Positions 1-8,491 of a stretch of DNA of 64,000 bases are shown piece by piece. Within the stretch, counting starts at the first letter, position 1, and every line of letters starts with the position of its first letter. Below the pieces are notes generated by a model. That model worked only from the letters and a program-made list of their open reading frames with translations, was not told where the DNA came from and made no database searches. Location of the stretch: contig NZ_JAUYNV010000025.1 of NCBI RefSeq assembly GCF_030698125.1, forward strand, positions 248,001-312,000, read 5' to 3'. Position numbers and translations under genes: made by a program. The stretch is from Methyloversatilis sp. (GTDB lineage Bacteria; Pseudomonadota; Gammaproteobacteria; Burkholderiales; Rhodocyclaceae).

Positions 1-1959
1 GTCGAGCTTGGCCAGCGCATCGCGGGCGTGGTTGACGTCCGGGTCGGACATGGCCGGATTCTCACCCATGACGTAACAACCGTTGAGCTTGCCGGCATGG
101 ATGGCGTCCATGATTTCGACCACGGTCAAGCCGGGGTTGGCGTCGAGGCGGCTGCCCCACAGTTCTTCGAACTTGTCGCGGATGGTCTTGTTGCCAACCG
201 CCTGATAGTCCGGGAACACCATGGGAATGAGGCCGGCGTCGGACGCTCCCTGCACGTTGTTCTGGCCGCGCAGCGGATGCAGACCGGTGCCGCGGCGACC
301 GATCTGGCCGGTCATCATGACCATCGAAATCAGGCAGCGCGCATTGTCGGTGCCATGAACATGCTGCGACACGCCCATGCCCCAAAGGATCATCGACGCC
401 TTCGAGGTCGCGAACATGCGCGCCACTTCGCGCAGCGTTTCAGCCGGAATGCCGCAGATCTTGGCCATGCGTTCCGGACTGAAATCGGCGACGTTCTTCT
501 TCAGCGCATCGAAACCCGAAGTGCGGTCGCGCACGAATGCCTCGTCGACCAGACCTTCTTCGATGATGACGTGCATCATCGCGTTCAGCATGGCCACATC
601 GGTGTCCGGCTTGAACTGCAGGAAGTGCGTGGCGTAGCGCTGCAGGTCGTTGCGGCGCGGGTCGCAGACGATGAGGCGCGCACCCTGCTTCACGGCATTC
701 TTGATCCAGGTGGCACCCACCGGGTGATTGACCAGCGGATTGGCGCCGATCAGGAAGATCACGTCGGAGTGCAGCACATCGCGCACCGGGTTGGATACCG
801 CACCCGAACCGACCGCTTCGAGCAGCGCCGCGACCGACGAGGCGTGGCACAGGCGCGTGCAGTGGTCGACGTTGTTGGTGCCGAAGCCGGTACGGATCAG
901 CTTCTGGAACAGGTAGGCCTCTTCGTTCGAGCCCTTGGCCGAACCGAAACCGGCCAGCGCATTCGGCCCCTTGGTGTCGCGGATGGTGCGCAGACGGCTC
1001 GTCGCGTACTCGATCGCCTCTTCCCAGCTGGCTTCGCGGAACGCCGACAGCGGATTGGACGGATCGACGACGAAATTCTTGTGCTTCGGGGCATCGGCGC
1101 GACGGATCAGCGGCTTCGTGAGTCGCTGCGGGTGACGCGCGTAGTCGAAGCCGAAGCGGCCCTTGACGCACAGGCGCTCTTCGTTGGCCGGACCGTCGCG
1201 GCCGCTCACCATCAGTACGCGGTCGTCCTTGACGTGATACGTCAGCTGGCAGCCGACGCCGCAGTACGGGCAGACGGAATCGACGGTCTTGTCCATCTTC
1301 ACCATGCCGACACCCCCGGCCGGCATCAGCGCGCCGGTCGGGCAGGCCTGCACGCATTCGCCGCAGGCCACGCAGGTGGACGCGCCCATCGGGTCGTCCT
1401 GGTCGAACACGATCTTCGACGCCGATCCGCGGAAGGCGTAGCCGATCACGTCATTGCCCTGCTCTTCGCGACAGGCGCGCACGCAGCGGTTGCACTGGAT
1501 GCAGGCGTCGAGGTTCACGCTCATCGCCGGATGCGACTGGTCGCATGCCGGCTGATCGCGGCCTTCGAAGCGCGACCCGGTCACGCCGAGCTTGTCCGCC
1601 CAGTGCGCCAGTTCGGAATCGGGCTTGTAGGTCTGGTCCGGCATGTCCGACAGCAGCAGTTCGACCACCATCTTCTGCGCCTTCACGGCCCGCTCCGACT
1701 CGGCCTTCACATTCATGCCGGGCGTCGGTGCGCGGCAGCAGCTCGGCGCGAGCACGCGTTCGCCGTCGATCTCGACCACGCAGGCGCGGCAGTTGCCGTC
1801 CGGACGGTAGCCGTCCTTGTAGCAAAGATGGGGGATGTCCACACCCTGGCGGGCTGCCGCCTGCAGGATGGTTTCGCCGGCACGGGCCGTCATCGACTGG
1901 CCGTCCAGCGTGAATTCGATCGATTGCGCGATCACCGAAGCATCAATGGGTGCATTCAT
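1..1959 (-). CDS. NAD-linked formate dehydrogenase, alpha (molybdopterin) subunit, 3' end outside window
   Basis: This is the catalytic subunit that oxidises formate to CO2 and feeds electrons to the beta subunit encoded just upstream. The first 653 codons are present; relatives have about 960-990, so the last third lies beyond the window edge. The N-terminus holds a [2Fe-2S] domain (CYKDGYRPDGNCRAC type), then two ferredoxin-like Cys clusters (CIQCNRCVRAC and CVACGECVQACPTGA), then the molybdopterin Fe4S4 motif (CPYCGVGC). The metal-ligand residue is Cys371, in the context VDHCTRLCHAS, so it is not selenocysteine. The start ATG (1957-1959) lies 16 nt after the beta-subunit stop with a GAAGGGA-like ribosome site. 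Gene order and the fused beta subunit resemble the tungsten enzyme Fdh1AB of Methylobacterium extorquens; the metal used here cannot be read from sequence. Confidence 0.93.
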   Translation of the reverse strand, partial: MNAPIDASVIAQSIEFTLDGQSMTARAGETILQAAARQGVDIPHLCYKDGYRPDGNCRACVVEIDGERVLAPSCCRAPTPGMNVKAESERAVKAQKMVVELLLSDMPDQTYKPDSELAHWADKLGVTGSRFEGRDQPACDQSHPAMSVNLDACIQCNRCVRACREEQGNDVIGYAFRGSASKIVFDQDDPMGASTCVACGECVQACPTGALMPAGGVGMVKMDKTVDSVCPYCGVGCQLTYHVKDDRVLMVSGRDGPANEERLCVKGRFGFDYARHPQRLTKPLIRRADAPKHKNFVVDPSNPLSAFREASWEEAIEYATSRLRTIRDTKGPNALAGFGSAKGSNEEAYLFQKLIRTGFGTNNVDHCTRLCHASSVAALLEAVGSGAVSNPVRDVLHSDVIFLIGANPLVNHPVGATWIKNAVKQGARLIVCDPRRNDLQRYATHFLQFKPDTDVAMLNAMMHVIIEEGLVDEAFVRDRTSGFDALKKNVADFSPERMAKICGIPAETLREVARMFATSKASMILWGMGVSQHVHGTDNARCLISMVMMTGQIGRRGTGLHPLRGQNNVQGASDAGLIPMVFPDYQAVGNKTIRDKFEELWGSRLDANPGLTVVEIMDAIHAGKLNGCYVMGENPAMSDPDVNHARDALAKLD

Positions 1960-1975
1960 TTGAGTTGCCGTCCCT

Positions 1976-3664
1976 TCACTTGATTTCGTCAGGGAAATAC
2001 TTGATGACGCAGCGCACCGGATTCGGTGCCGCCTGCCCCAGGCCGCAGATCGATGCGTCCACCATGGTCTGCGACAGCTCCTCGACCAGATCGGTGTCCC
2101 ACACCGGAGCTTCCATCAGCGTGTTCATCTTGGCCGTGCCGACGCGGCAGGGGGTGCACTGGCCGCACGACTCGTGTTCGAAGAAATGCATCATGTTGCG
2201 CGCTGCATCCGTTGCGCGGTCCTGGTCGGACAGGATGATGACCGCCGCTGAGCCGATGAAGCAGCCGTAGGGCTGCAGGGTGTCGAAGTCGAGCGGGATG
2301 TCGCCCAGACTGGCTGGCAGGATGCCGCCCGACGCGCCGCCCGGCAGATAGCCGTAAAGGGTGTGACCCGGCAGCATGCCGCCGCAGTATTCGTCGATCA
2401 GCTCGCGCACCGAAATGCCGGCCGGCGCCAGATGCACGCCCGGCTTCTTCACACGGCCCGACACCGAGAACGAACGCAACCCCTTGCGACCGTTGCGGCC
2501 CTGGCCGGCGAACCATTCCGCGCCCTTCTCCACGATGTCGCGAATCCAGAACACGGTTTCCATATTGTGTTCCAGCGTCGGATAACCGAACAGGCCGACC
2601 TGGGCGACGTAGGGCGGGCGCAGGCGCGGCATGCCGCGCTTGCCTTCGATGGATTCGATCATCGCCGACTCTTCGCCGCAGATGTAGGCGCCCGCGCCAC
2701 GGCGCAGGTGGATCGGCGGCAGCGCACAGGGCGGATCGGCCAGCAGCTTCTTCAGTTCCTTCTGCAGGATGTCGCGCACATGCGCGTATTCGTCGCGCAG
2801 ATAGACGTACACCTCGCCGATGCCGACGCAGTACGCGGCGATCAGCATGCCTTCGAGGAAGCGGTGCGGATCGCGTTCGAGGTACCAGCGATCCTTGAAG
2901 GTGCCCGGTTCGCCCTCGTCGATATTGATTGCCATCAGCCGCGGCGCCGCTTCGGCACGCACGATGCGCCACTTGCGGCCGGCCGGAAATCCGGCGCCGC
3001 CCAGACCGCGCAGGCCGGAATGTTCCATCGCCTGAATGACCGACTCGACATCCCGACGACCTTCGACCAGATCGCGGAACAGCTGGTAGCCACCGGCTTT
3101 GAGGTAAGCCTTGTAGCCGACGTAACGCGGCAGCGGATGGGTCGATTCATTCGCCTTCACGGCGGCCTTCACGTCCGCTTCGGTGGCGCCGCTCAGCGCG
3201 TTCTGACCGACCACGACGACCGGTGCCTGTTCGCAGCGGCCGACACAGGGGGCCGGAATGACGCGTACTTTGGTGCCCAGGATGCCCGGCAGCTTTTTCA
3301 ACAGATCGTCGGCTCCGGCCATCTTGCAGGACAGCGTGTCGCACACGCGCACGGTCAGTTCGGCCGGCGCGCCCTCGCCTTCGCGCAGCACGTCGAAGTG
3401 GTGATAGAACGTCGCCACCTCATACACCTCGGCCTGCGACATTTTCAGTTCGGCCGCCAGCGCGGCGAGATGGCGCGCATGCACCGCGCGGTAGGTGTCC
3501 TGCAGCAGGTGCAGGCATTCGATCAGCAGATCCGGACGGCGCGGCATGCGACCGAGCAGCGCCTGCACTTCTTCGACGGCAACCGGATCAAGCGCGCGCC
3601 CCTTGGGCGTGGGCTTGACCATGCGACGCATCTGCTCAAGCGGTATGGAAAACGGTTCCGACAT
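1976..3664 (-). CDS. NAD-linked formate dehydrogenase, beta subunit (fused NuoE/NuoF type)
   Basis: The 562-residue protein passes electrons from the formate dehydrogenase alpha subunit to NAD+. Residues about 1-165 are a NuoE-like thioredoxin-fold domain with [2Fe-2S] ligands in VCDTLSCKMAG and PAPCVGRCEQ. The rest is NuoF-like: the glycine-rich GLRGLGGAGFPAG and the INIDEGEPGTFKD segment bind FMN/NADH, and SCGQCTPCRVGT near residue 500 provides an Fe4S4 site. In Fds-type enzymes the two domains are separate proteins (FdsG and FdsB); fusion is the Fdh1B arrangement, and the length is close to that family's. The ATG is preceded by GAGGATGAG. The gene precedes the alpha subunit and the two are very probably co-transcribed. 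Confidence 0.94.
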   Translation of the reverse strand: MSEPFSIPLEQMRRMVKPTPKGRALDPVAVEEVQALLGRMPRRPDLLIECLHLLQDTYRAVHARHLAALAAELKMSQAEVYEVATFYHHFDVLREGEGAPAELTVRVCDTLSCKMAGADDLLKKLPGILGTKVRVIPAPCVGRCEQAPVVVVGQNALSGATEADVKAAVKANESTHPLPRYVGYKAYLKAGGYQLFRDLVEGRRDVESVIQAMEHSGLRGLGGAGFPAGRKWRIVRAEAAPRLMAINIDEGEPGTFKDRWYLERDPHRFLEGMLIAAYCVGIGEVYVYLRDEYAHVRDILQKELKKLLADPPCALPPIHLRRGAGAYICGEESAMIESIEGKRGMPRLRPPYVAQVGLFGYPTLEHNMETVFWIRDIVEKGAEWFAGQGRNGRKGLRSFSVSGRVKKPGVHLAPAGISVRELIDEYCGGMLPGHTLYGYLPGGASGGILPASLGDIPLDFDTLQPYGCFIGSAAVIILSDQDRATDAARNMMHFFEHESCGQCTPCRVGTAKMNTLMEAPVWDTDLVEELSQTMVDASICGLGQAAPNPVRCVIKYFPDEIK

Positions 3665-3738
3665 GTAGGCTCATCCTCATCGATCAATCTTGTTGTGTGG
3701 GGCACGGCTGCAGGCCGTATCCTGATCCACGCCTGACT

Positions 3739-4779
3739 TCACTGCGGGCCGAAGGCACGGGCTTCCCGGTGCAGATAGGCGAAATGCACGTTGCGGCGGT
3801 GCCACAGGGCGTAGCCGTACCAATCGCGGAATTCCGCCAGTTCGACCTGATCCAGCGCCTCCTCAAGCGTCGCGCCGCCAACGAACAGCGCATCCACACG
3901 CTCGACCAGTTGCTGCAGATAACGGCGCGGCGCGTCGAGAACTTCACGTCCGCCCGGCGCGCCATGCGCCGGCACCACCTGCCGCGCGCCCAGCGCGATC
4001 AGCGCATCGAGGGCAGCGACCCAGCCTGTTTCGCTCGCGTTGTACAGATCGGGCAGATAGTGCGTCGCCGCCAGTTCGCCCGCGAACAGCGTGCCGCTTG
4101 CCTCGTCCAGCAGCGCGGTTGCGCCGGGCTGGAAGGTGTGTCCGTAGTGCAGCAATGTCAGCCTGCGGGAGACGCCGGTCAGCCGGCCTGAATGTTCGAA
4201 GGTCACGCTTGCGGGAGTGGGTTCGGTACCTGACATCATATTTTCGCCCAGTGCCGCCGTCAGGCGCTCGACACAGGTGTGGCAACTGGCCCGGATGAAG
4301 CGGTCTGTTTCAATATGTGCTGTAACCGGCACACCCCGTGACACAAACACGCGGTTGCCCAGCACATGGTCGCCGCCACCGTAAAGATTGACCGCCGCGA
4401 TGACCGGTTTGCCCAGCTCGCGTTCGACGAAGGCGAGCAGGTGCTGCGCAAATCGCTGACTGGTGCCGGTGCCCACCAGGATGAGCCCGCGTGTATCGAC
4501 CAGCACCCCGATGTGGGTCACGAAACCGGCGTTGTCCGGACTGACTTCGAACGAGGTCGGACGCAGCACATGGACGCCATCTGCCAGCTGCGTCAGGCGC
4601 AGTTCAGGCAGCTGCTGCGCGAGCGCGGGCACTGCGCTGAACAGACATCCCGCGAAAATCACGATGACGGCACACAGCCATCGGGAAAGAATCCTGTGCA
4701 ACCCGGGTGGCAAATCGGCGGTCTGCGTTGATGTGCTAGCCTTTTTGTCGATGTTAGCCAGCGAGCCCCTGCGGTTCAT
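3739..4779 (-). CDS. Metallo-beta-lactamase-fold protein, quinoprotein relay type, with degraded metal site
   Basis: This is a secreted or membrane-anchored MBL-fold protein. A hydrophobic stretch at residues about 34-54 ends in ALAQ, a plausible signal-peptide site. It is a clear relative of the protein at 6092-7063 (shared FAGE/DL, VVPAHG/GHG and a common ending ..RRNV.FAYL/..RRNVTSAFAEL). The usual HxHxDH zinc motif reads LYGGGDH here (residues 132-138), and the preceding VIDTG reads LVGTG, so at least two metal-binding His are gone. The ATG at 4779 has no clear ribosome site; in-frame TTG codons nearer the hydrophobic segment are alternatives. The location next to a SoxYZ-like carrier fits the quinoprotein relay zinc metallohydrolase families. 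Function is inferred from that context only. Confidence 0.75.
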   Translation of the reverse strand: MNRRGSLANIDKKASTSTQTADLPPGLHRILSRWLCAVIVIFAGCLFSAVPALAQQLPELRLTQLADGVHVLRPTSFEVSPDNAGFVTHIGVLVDTRGLILVGTGTSQRFAQHLLAFVERELGKPVIAAVNLYGGGDHVLGNRVFVSRGVPVTAHIETDRFIRASCHTCVERLTAALGENMMSGTEPTPASVTFEHSGRLTGVSRRLTLLHYGHTFQPGATALLDEASGTLFAGELAATHYLPDLYNASETGWVAALDALIALGARQVVPAHGAPGGREVLDAPRRYLQQLVERVDALFVGGATLEEALDQVELAEFRDWYGYALWHRRNVHFAYLHREARAFGPQ

Positions 4780-4790
4780 CAAAAACAAAT

Positions 4791-4796
4791 GAGGAG
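4791..4796 (+). promoter_or_regulatory. Ribosome-binding site fixing a TTG start
   Basis: GAGGAG lies 7 nt before the TTG at 4804. An ATG at 4789 is in the same frame but overlaps this motif, so the motif supports translation from the TTG and gives a clean signal peptide. Confidence 0.65.
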
Positions 4797-4803
4797 ATCC
4801 GTT

Positions 4804-5157
4804 TTGAAATTTCATCGCTTCCACGTGACAGTCGCTGCGCTCGGCGCGCTGCTGATGGGTGGCCCGGCTGCGGCGGCCAACGACTACCCGACCACTTCGC
4901 GCGTCGAATTTGCGCTCGAGTGCCTGCAGGCTTATGGCAGCAACCACGAGTACATCTACAAGTGTTCATGCCTCATCGACGAAATCGCGACCAAGCTGAC
5001 GCATGACGAATACGTCGAGCTGTCGAGTTTCAGTCGCACCCAGTCGATGAGTGGCGAACGCGGCGGCGTGTTCCGCGGCACCGACGAAACAAAGGGCGCG
5101 GTCAAGAAGTACCTGGATGTCGTCGCAGCATCCAAGAAACGCTGCTTCATCAAGTAA
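4804..5157 (+). CDS. Small secreted Cys-containing protein, quinoprotein-relay neighbour
   Basis: The protein has 117 residues if begun at TTG 4804. It starts with a signal peptide (basic MKFHR, then a hydrophobic core ending in PAAAAND), so it should be periplasmic. The mature part is about 95 residues and has Cys in LECLQ, in KCSC and in the final KKRCFIK, a pattern fit for disulfides or metal/haem contact but not a CxxCH haem site. I do not recognise the family. It is divergent from the MBL-fold gene at 3739-4779 and convergent with the SoxYZ-like gene, i.e. embedded in the relay cluster, so a role with those proteins is likely. The real start could also be ATG 4789. Confidence 0.75.
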   Translation: MKFHRFHVTVAALGALLMGGPAAAANDYPTTSRVEFALECLQAYGSNHEYIYKCSCLIDEIATKLTHDEYVELSSFSRTQSMSGERGGVFRGTDETKGAVKKYLDVVAASKKRCFIK

Positions 5158-5174
5158 TCAACCGCACGCGACGC

Positions 5175-5200
5175 AGCAGTGCGGCGCCTGCCGCACTGCT
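5175..5200. terminator. Perfect 11-bp stem-loop between convergent genes
   Basis: An 11-bp perfect stem with a GCCT loop sits just after the small Cys-protein gene and reaches the stop codon of the SoxYZ-like gene. There is no T tract on either side, so it may be a weak bidirectional terminator or an mRNA-stabilising 3' hairpin. Confidence 0.5.
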
Positions 5201-6024
5201 CACGACCCGGGCAGTCCCGGCTTGATCGCCACCGAACTTTCGAAGCGCAGGTCCTTGGAATCGACGACCACCGCCTTCAGTTCGCCCGCCTTCGCCGGCA
5301 GCACGTAAAACCTGAAGTTCGGGTTTTCGCTGATCGAGAAATCGACGTCCGCGGTCATGACCGGTTCGCCGCCGAAGGTGACTTCGACGCGGCGCACGAA
5401 ATGCGGCGGTACGAACAGCCGGGTCATCTGGTCCATTGCCAGCCCGGAGCTGTTCGGGTGGCTGATCATCAATTGCGCAACGCTGGGCTGGCCGACCGCG
5501 GCCTCCTCCACCTTGAATTTCATTTTGCCGAGCCGGGCCAGCGCCTCTTCCATGTCCTTGCCGGCAGGCGCGGAACAGCCGCCCGAGGCCTTCACGAAGC
5601 GGCGCGCGACATAGACCTTCCCGTCACTCGTTTCCGCGATGGCGCGGACCCAGCTGTAGGCTTCGATGCGCACCCGGGTTTCGATATCAGCCCGTCCGGC
5701 CAGCGGCGTGAAGGTGAAGGTGCCACCGATCGGTGACGGATTCTCGTCGATCACCAGATGCACCTTGCTGACGTAGACACCACCCGGCAGCTGTTTCGTG
5801 CGCACGGAGACCGGCACCACCGCCGCGTCTTCGGCACGCACCGGCGCGTCGATCTCCAGGACCGAGCCGGTCGTGTCCTCGATCACCGGACGGTCGCCGA
5901 CCAGCAGCGTGCGCACCTTGCCCCAGATCGGGGTATCCGAACCGTCGTCGGCGGCCTGCGCGACCGGCGCAAGCAGGATCAGACATGCCGCCAGCGCCGC
6001 CGGCCATCCGTTGTTGAATTTCAT
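5200..6024 (-). CDS. Quinoprotein dehydrogenase-associated SoxYZ-like carrier protein
   Basis: This 274-residue periplasmic protein starts with a signal peptide (MKFNNGWPAALAA...VAQAAD). The first half resembles SoxY and ends with a GGC motif at Cys150 (ARRFVKASGGCSAPAG), equivalent to the cysteine on which SoxY carries sulfur intermediates. The second half (from about residue 165) is SoxZ-like with beta-sandwich features (MISHPNSSGL, FVPPHFVRRVEV, VDFSISENPNFRFYV). The SoxY-SoxZ fusion next to MBL-fold hydrolases defines the quinoprotein relay type seen near PQQ-dependent alcohol dehydrogenases. No such dehydrogenase is in this window. The start has GAGGAG 6 nt upstream. What the cysteine carries is unknown. 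Confidence 0.88.
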   Translation of the reverse strand: MKFNNGWPAALAACLILLAPVAQAADDGSDTPIWGKVRTLLVGDRPVIEDTTGSVLEIDAPVRAEDAAVVPVSVRTKQLPGGVYVSKVHLVIDENPSPIGGTFTFTPLAGRADIETRVRIEAYSWVRAIAETSDGKVYVARRFVKASGGCSAPAGKDMEEALARLGKMKFKVEEAAVGQPSVAQLMISHPNSSGLAMDQMTRLFVPPHFVRRVEVTFGGEPVMTADVDFSISENPNFRFYVLPAKAGELKAVVVDSKDLRFESSVAIKPGLPGS

Positions 6025-6091
6025 CGTATTCTCCTCGTGGTTATTCTGCAGCAGACCGCTGGCTGACGGTAATGCTGACATGCGCCATCCA

Positions 6092-7063
6092 TCATTCTTC
6101 CCATTCGAGTTCGGCAAACGCCGACGTCACGTTGCGCCGGTGGAACAGATCGATCAGAGCCCAGCCTGTTGCCTCACCCGGTCCGACTTCGCCCACCGCC
6201 TGCGACAGGGTCTTTCCGGCTTTCAACGCGGCACGGGTTTGATCGACCAGCCCCTGCAGGTAGTTCCCCTGCTTCGCAAATGCTTCGCGCCACGCTTTGC
6301 CAGCGTCGCCATGACCCGGCACCACGCGCTGCACGTCCATCGCCGCCAGGACTGCGCCCACCTTGATCCAGCCGAGTATCTTTCCGTCCACCACCGGCAG
6401 GTGTTCGACGAACAGCAGATCGCCGGCAAACAGCGTGCCGGTTGCCACGTCCAGCACGGTGAGATCGTTGTCCGTGTGCGCAGTCGGCCAGGCCCGCAGC
6501 TTCAGCGTCCGCCCGCCCAGATCGAGTTCGTCCTCGTCCGCCACGGTGCGCGAGGGCGGCACCGGCTGAAGCCCCTTGCCGGCTTCCCCCATCAGGCGTT
6601 CGGCTGCCGCCAGATAGTGGCTGCTGCGCGCCGCCAGCGCGGCCGGCAGGCGGGCATGGCCGACGAACACGGGCTTGTCGTCGATGAAGGCCTGATTGCC
6701 CAGAATGTGGTCAGGATGTACGTGGGTGTTGATCACGTAACACACCGGCAGGTCGGTCTTGCGGCGGATGCTGGCGCGCAGTGCAGCGCCCACAGCAGGC
6801 GAGCCACCGGTGTCGATGACCGCCACGCAGCGGCTGCCGACAATGAAGCCGAGGTTGGATATCGCACCCAGATTGCGCCCGTCCTGCTCGGCAATTTCGC
6901 CCTGGAACAGGAAGACGCCGGGCGCCGTCTGCCGGACCTCAAGCGCGTCCAGTGCCTGTGCCCCCGTCGCTGCCATCGTCAGCATCGCACCGACAAAACC
7001 GAGGATGCGTGAGACCCGCCGGACAGGGCTTCGTTTGCGCACAACAGCGTGCATCGTTAGCAT
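6092..7063 (-). CDS. Quinoprotein relay system zinc metallohydrolase (MBL fold)
   Basis: This is a secreted MBL-fold hydrolase with an intact dinuclear metal site: THVHPDH (His114, His116, Asp118, His119), His196 (PTAHTD), Asp215 (FAGD) and His251 (VVPGHGD), numbered from the ATG at 7063. An N-terminal RR-containing signal peptide with hydrophobic core (LGFVGAMLTMAATGAQA) precedes the domain. It is related to SoxH-type proteins and is next to the SoxYZ-like carrier, on which it may act by analogy with SoxB or SoxH. Neither ATG 7063 nor ATG 7054 has a strong ribosome site. The gene lies 37 nt from the divergent efflux operon. Confidence 0.87.
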   Translation of the reverse strand: MLTMHAVVRKRSPVRRVSRILGFVGAMLTMAATGAQALDALEVRQTAPGVFLFQGEIAEQDGRNLGAISNLGFIVGSRCVAVIDTGGSPAVGAALRASIRRKTDLPVCYVINTHVHPDHILGNQAFIDDKPVFVGHARLPAALAARSSHYLAAAERLMGEAGKGLQPVPPSRTVADEDELDLGGRTLKLRAWPTAHTDNDLTVLDVATGTLFAGDLLFVEHLPVVDGKILGWIKVGAVLAAMDVQRVVPGHGDAGKAWREAFAKQGNYLQGLVDQTRAALKAGKTLSQAVGEVGPGEATGWALIDLFHRRNVTSAFAELEWEE

Positions 7064-7099
7064 TCGGTGTTGATCAGCTGCCCAGAATAACAAATCAGG

Positions 7100-8491
7100 A
7101 TGCGGTGCCTCACCCCTCCGTTCTACTTGCTGCTTCCCTGTATCGTCCTCAGCGCATGTGCGGTGCAACAGGTGCCGCCCGCACCGCTCGATCCGCAGGC
7201 ACTGCAGACAGCCTTCCTTGGCCGTTCGCTGACCGATGACGCCACGCGCGCATTGCTTGAGCAGCGCAGCATGAATGTATCGACCTGGCCGCCGGAACGC
7301 TGGGCACCCGAGCAGCTTGTGCTGGCAGCGCTGCTGCAGCACCCCGCCGCAGCGCAGGCGCGCGCACGTGCTGCCCTGGCCCGCGCCCAGTTGCAGACCG
7401 CCGGCCTCACGCCGCGCACCGTTCTCGCACCGGAGGCCGAACGCACCAACGAACGCGACCCCGGGCAGTCGGCGTGGAGTGTCGGCCTCGCACTGGACCT
7501 CGCGCTGACCGGCGAATCGGTGCGTGAAGCCCGCATCGAGCGCGCCCGCCTGCTGGCCGACGCGGCGCTCCTCGACGAGGCCGACGCCGCCTGGGCCGTC
7601 CGCAGTGGCGCCCAGCGCGCGCTCATCGAGTTGTGGTCGGCCAATGCCGAGCTGGCGCTGCTCGACCGACTCGTCGTCACCACCCTGGAAGCCCAGGCGG
7701 TGATGCAGAAGCGCTACGACCTGGGCGCTGCCGATGCGCTCGAACTGACGCAGACACGCACCGCTGCGGCTCAGGCCGAATCGCGCTACGTGCTGGCCGA
7801 ACAGCGGCAGATCCGCGCGCGCGCCGACCTGGCGCAGGCGCTCGCCTTGCCGCTGCCTGCCCTCGACGCACTGCGCATCGATTTCACTGCCTTCGACGCG
7901 CCGGCCGCGGTGCCACCAATGGATGCGCTTCGGGCGAACGCCACGCTCGACCGCATCGACCTGCGCCGTGCGCTGGCGATGCACGACGCAGCCGAAGCGG
8001 CGCTGACGGTGGAACTGCGCGCGCAGTACCCGGAGATCCGCATCAAGCCCGGCCTGCTGTGGGATCAGGGCGCCACGGTGTGGAGCCTGGGCGCCGCATT
8101 GCCGCTGTTCGCGGCGCAGCGCCAGGCCGGACCGATCGCCGAAGCGGTCGCACGGCGCGACATGGCCGCGCAGGATTTCCTCGCGCTGCAGTCGCAGGCG
8201 CTGGTGGCGCTCGACCACGCGCGCACCCGCGTCAGGGCGGCTGAACTGGACATCGATGGCGCCGACGCCGAGCACGACGAAGCCCGCCTGCAACTGACGC
8301 GCACCGAACAACGCTACGCGCGCGGCGACGCCGACCGGCTGGATCGCCTGCTGGCGCGCGTGCGCGTGCTCGAAGCCGACATCCGCCTGCTGTATGCCCG
8401 CCAGCGCACCCTCGCGTCGCGCCTGGCTCTCGAAGATGCAGTGCAGCGCCCGCTGTCTGCAATGACGGGCCCCACGGAGACCACACGATGA
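7100..8491 (+). CDS. Outer-membrane efflux lipoprotein (TolC/CzcC-like)
   Basis: The 463-residue protein begins with a lipoprotein signal peptide (LLLPCIVLSACA, lipobox LSAC). Two long Ala/Arg/Glu-rich helical regions (about residues 90-230 and 290-450) give the internal repeat of the outer-membrane efflux protein family. It should form the outer-membrane channel of the RND system whose adaptor and pump follow. Its last 4 bases overlap the adaptor start (ATGA), indicating translational coupling. Substrate cannot be told from this subunit. Confidence 0.9.
   Translation: MRCLTPPFYLLLPCIVLSACAVQQVPPAPLDPQALQTAFLGRSLTDDATRALLEQRSMNVSTWPPERWAPEQLVLAALLQHPAAAQARARAALARAQLQTAGLTPRTVLAPEAERTNERDPGQSAWSVGLALDLALTGESVREARIERARLLADAALLDEADAAWAVRSGAQRALIELWSANAELALLDRLVVTTLEAQAVMQKRYDLGAADALELTQTRTAAAQAESRYVLAEQRQIRARADLAQALALPLPALDALRIDFTAFDAPAAVPPMDALRANATLDRIDLRRALAMHDAAEAALTVELRAQYPEIRIKPGLLWDQGATVWSLGAALPLFAAQRQAGPIAEAVARRDMAAQDFLALQSQALVALDHARTRVRAAELDIDGADAEHDEARLQLTRTEQRYARGDADRLDRLLARVRVLEADIRLLYARQRTLASRLALEDAVQRPLSAMTGPTETTR

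Noticed and set aside
844-855. Selenocysteine in the formate dehydrogenase active site
   Set aside because: The codon at the metal-ligand position is TGC (Cys371), not an in-frame TGA.
28-3736. Long plus-strand open frames (28-1983 and 2363-3736) opposite the formate dehydrogenase genes
   Set aside because: They have no recognisable domain and are His/Arg-rich as expected for the antisense of GC-rich genes. The minus-strand proteins carry complete Fe-S and cofactor motifs.
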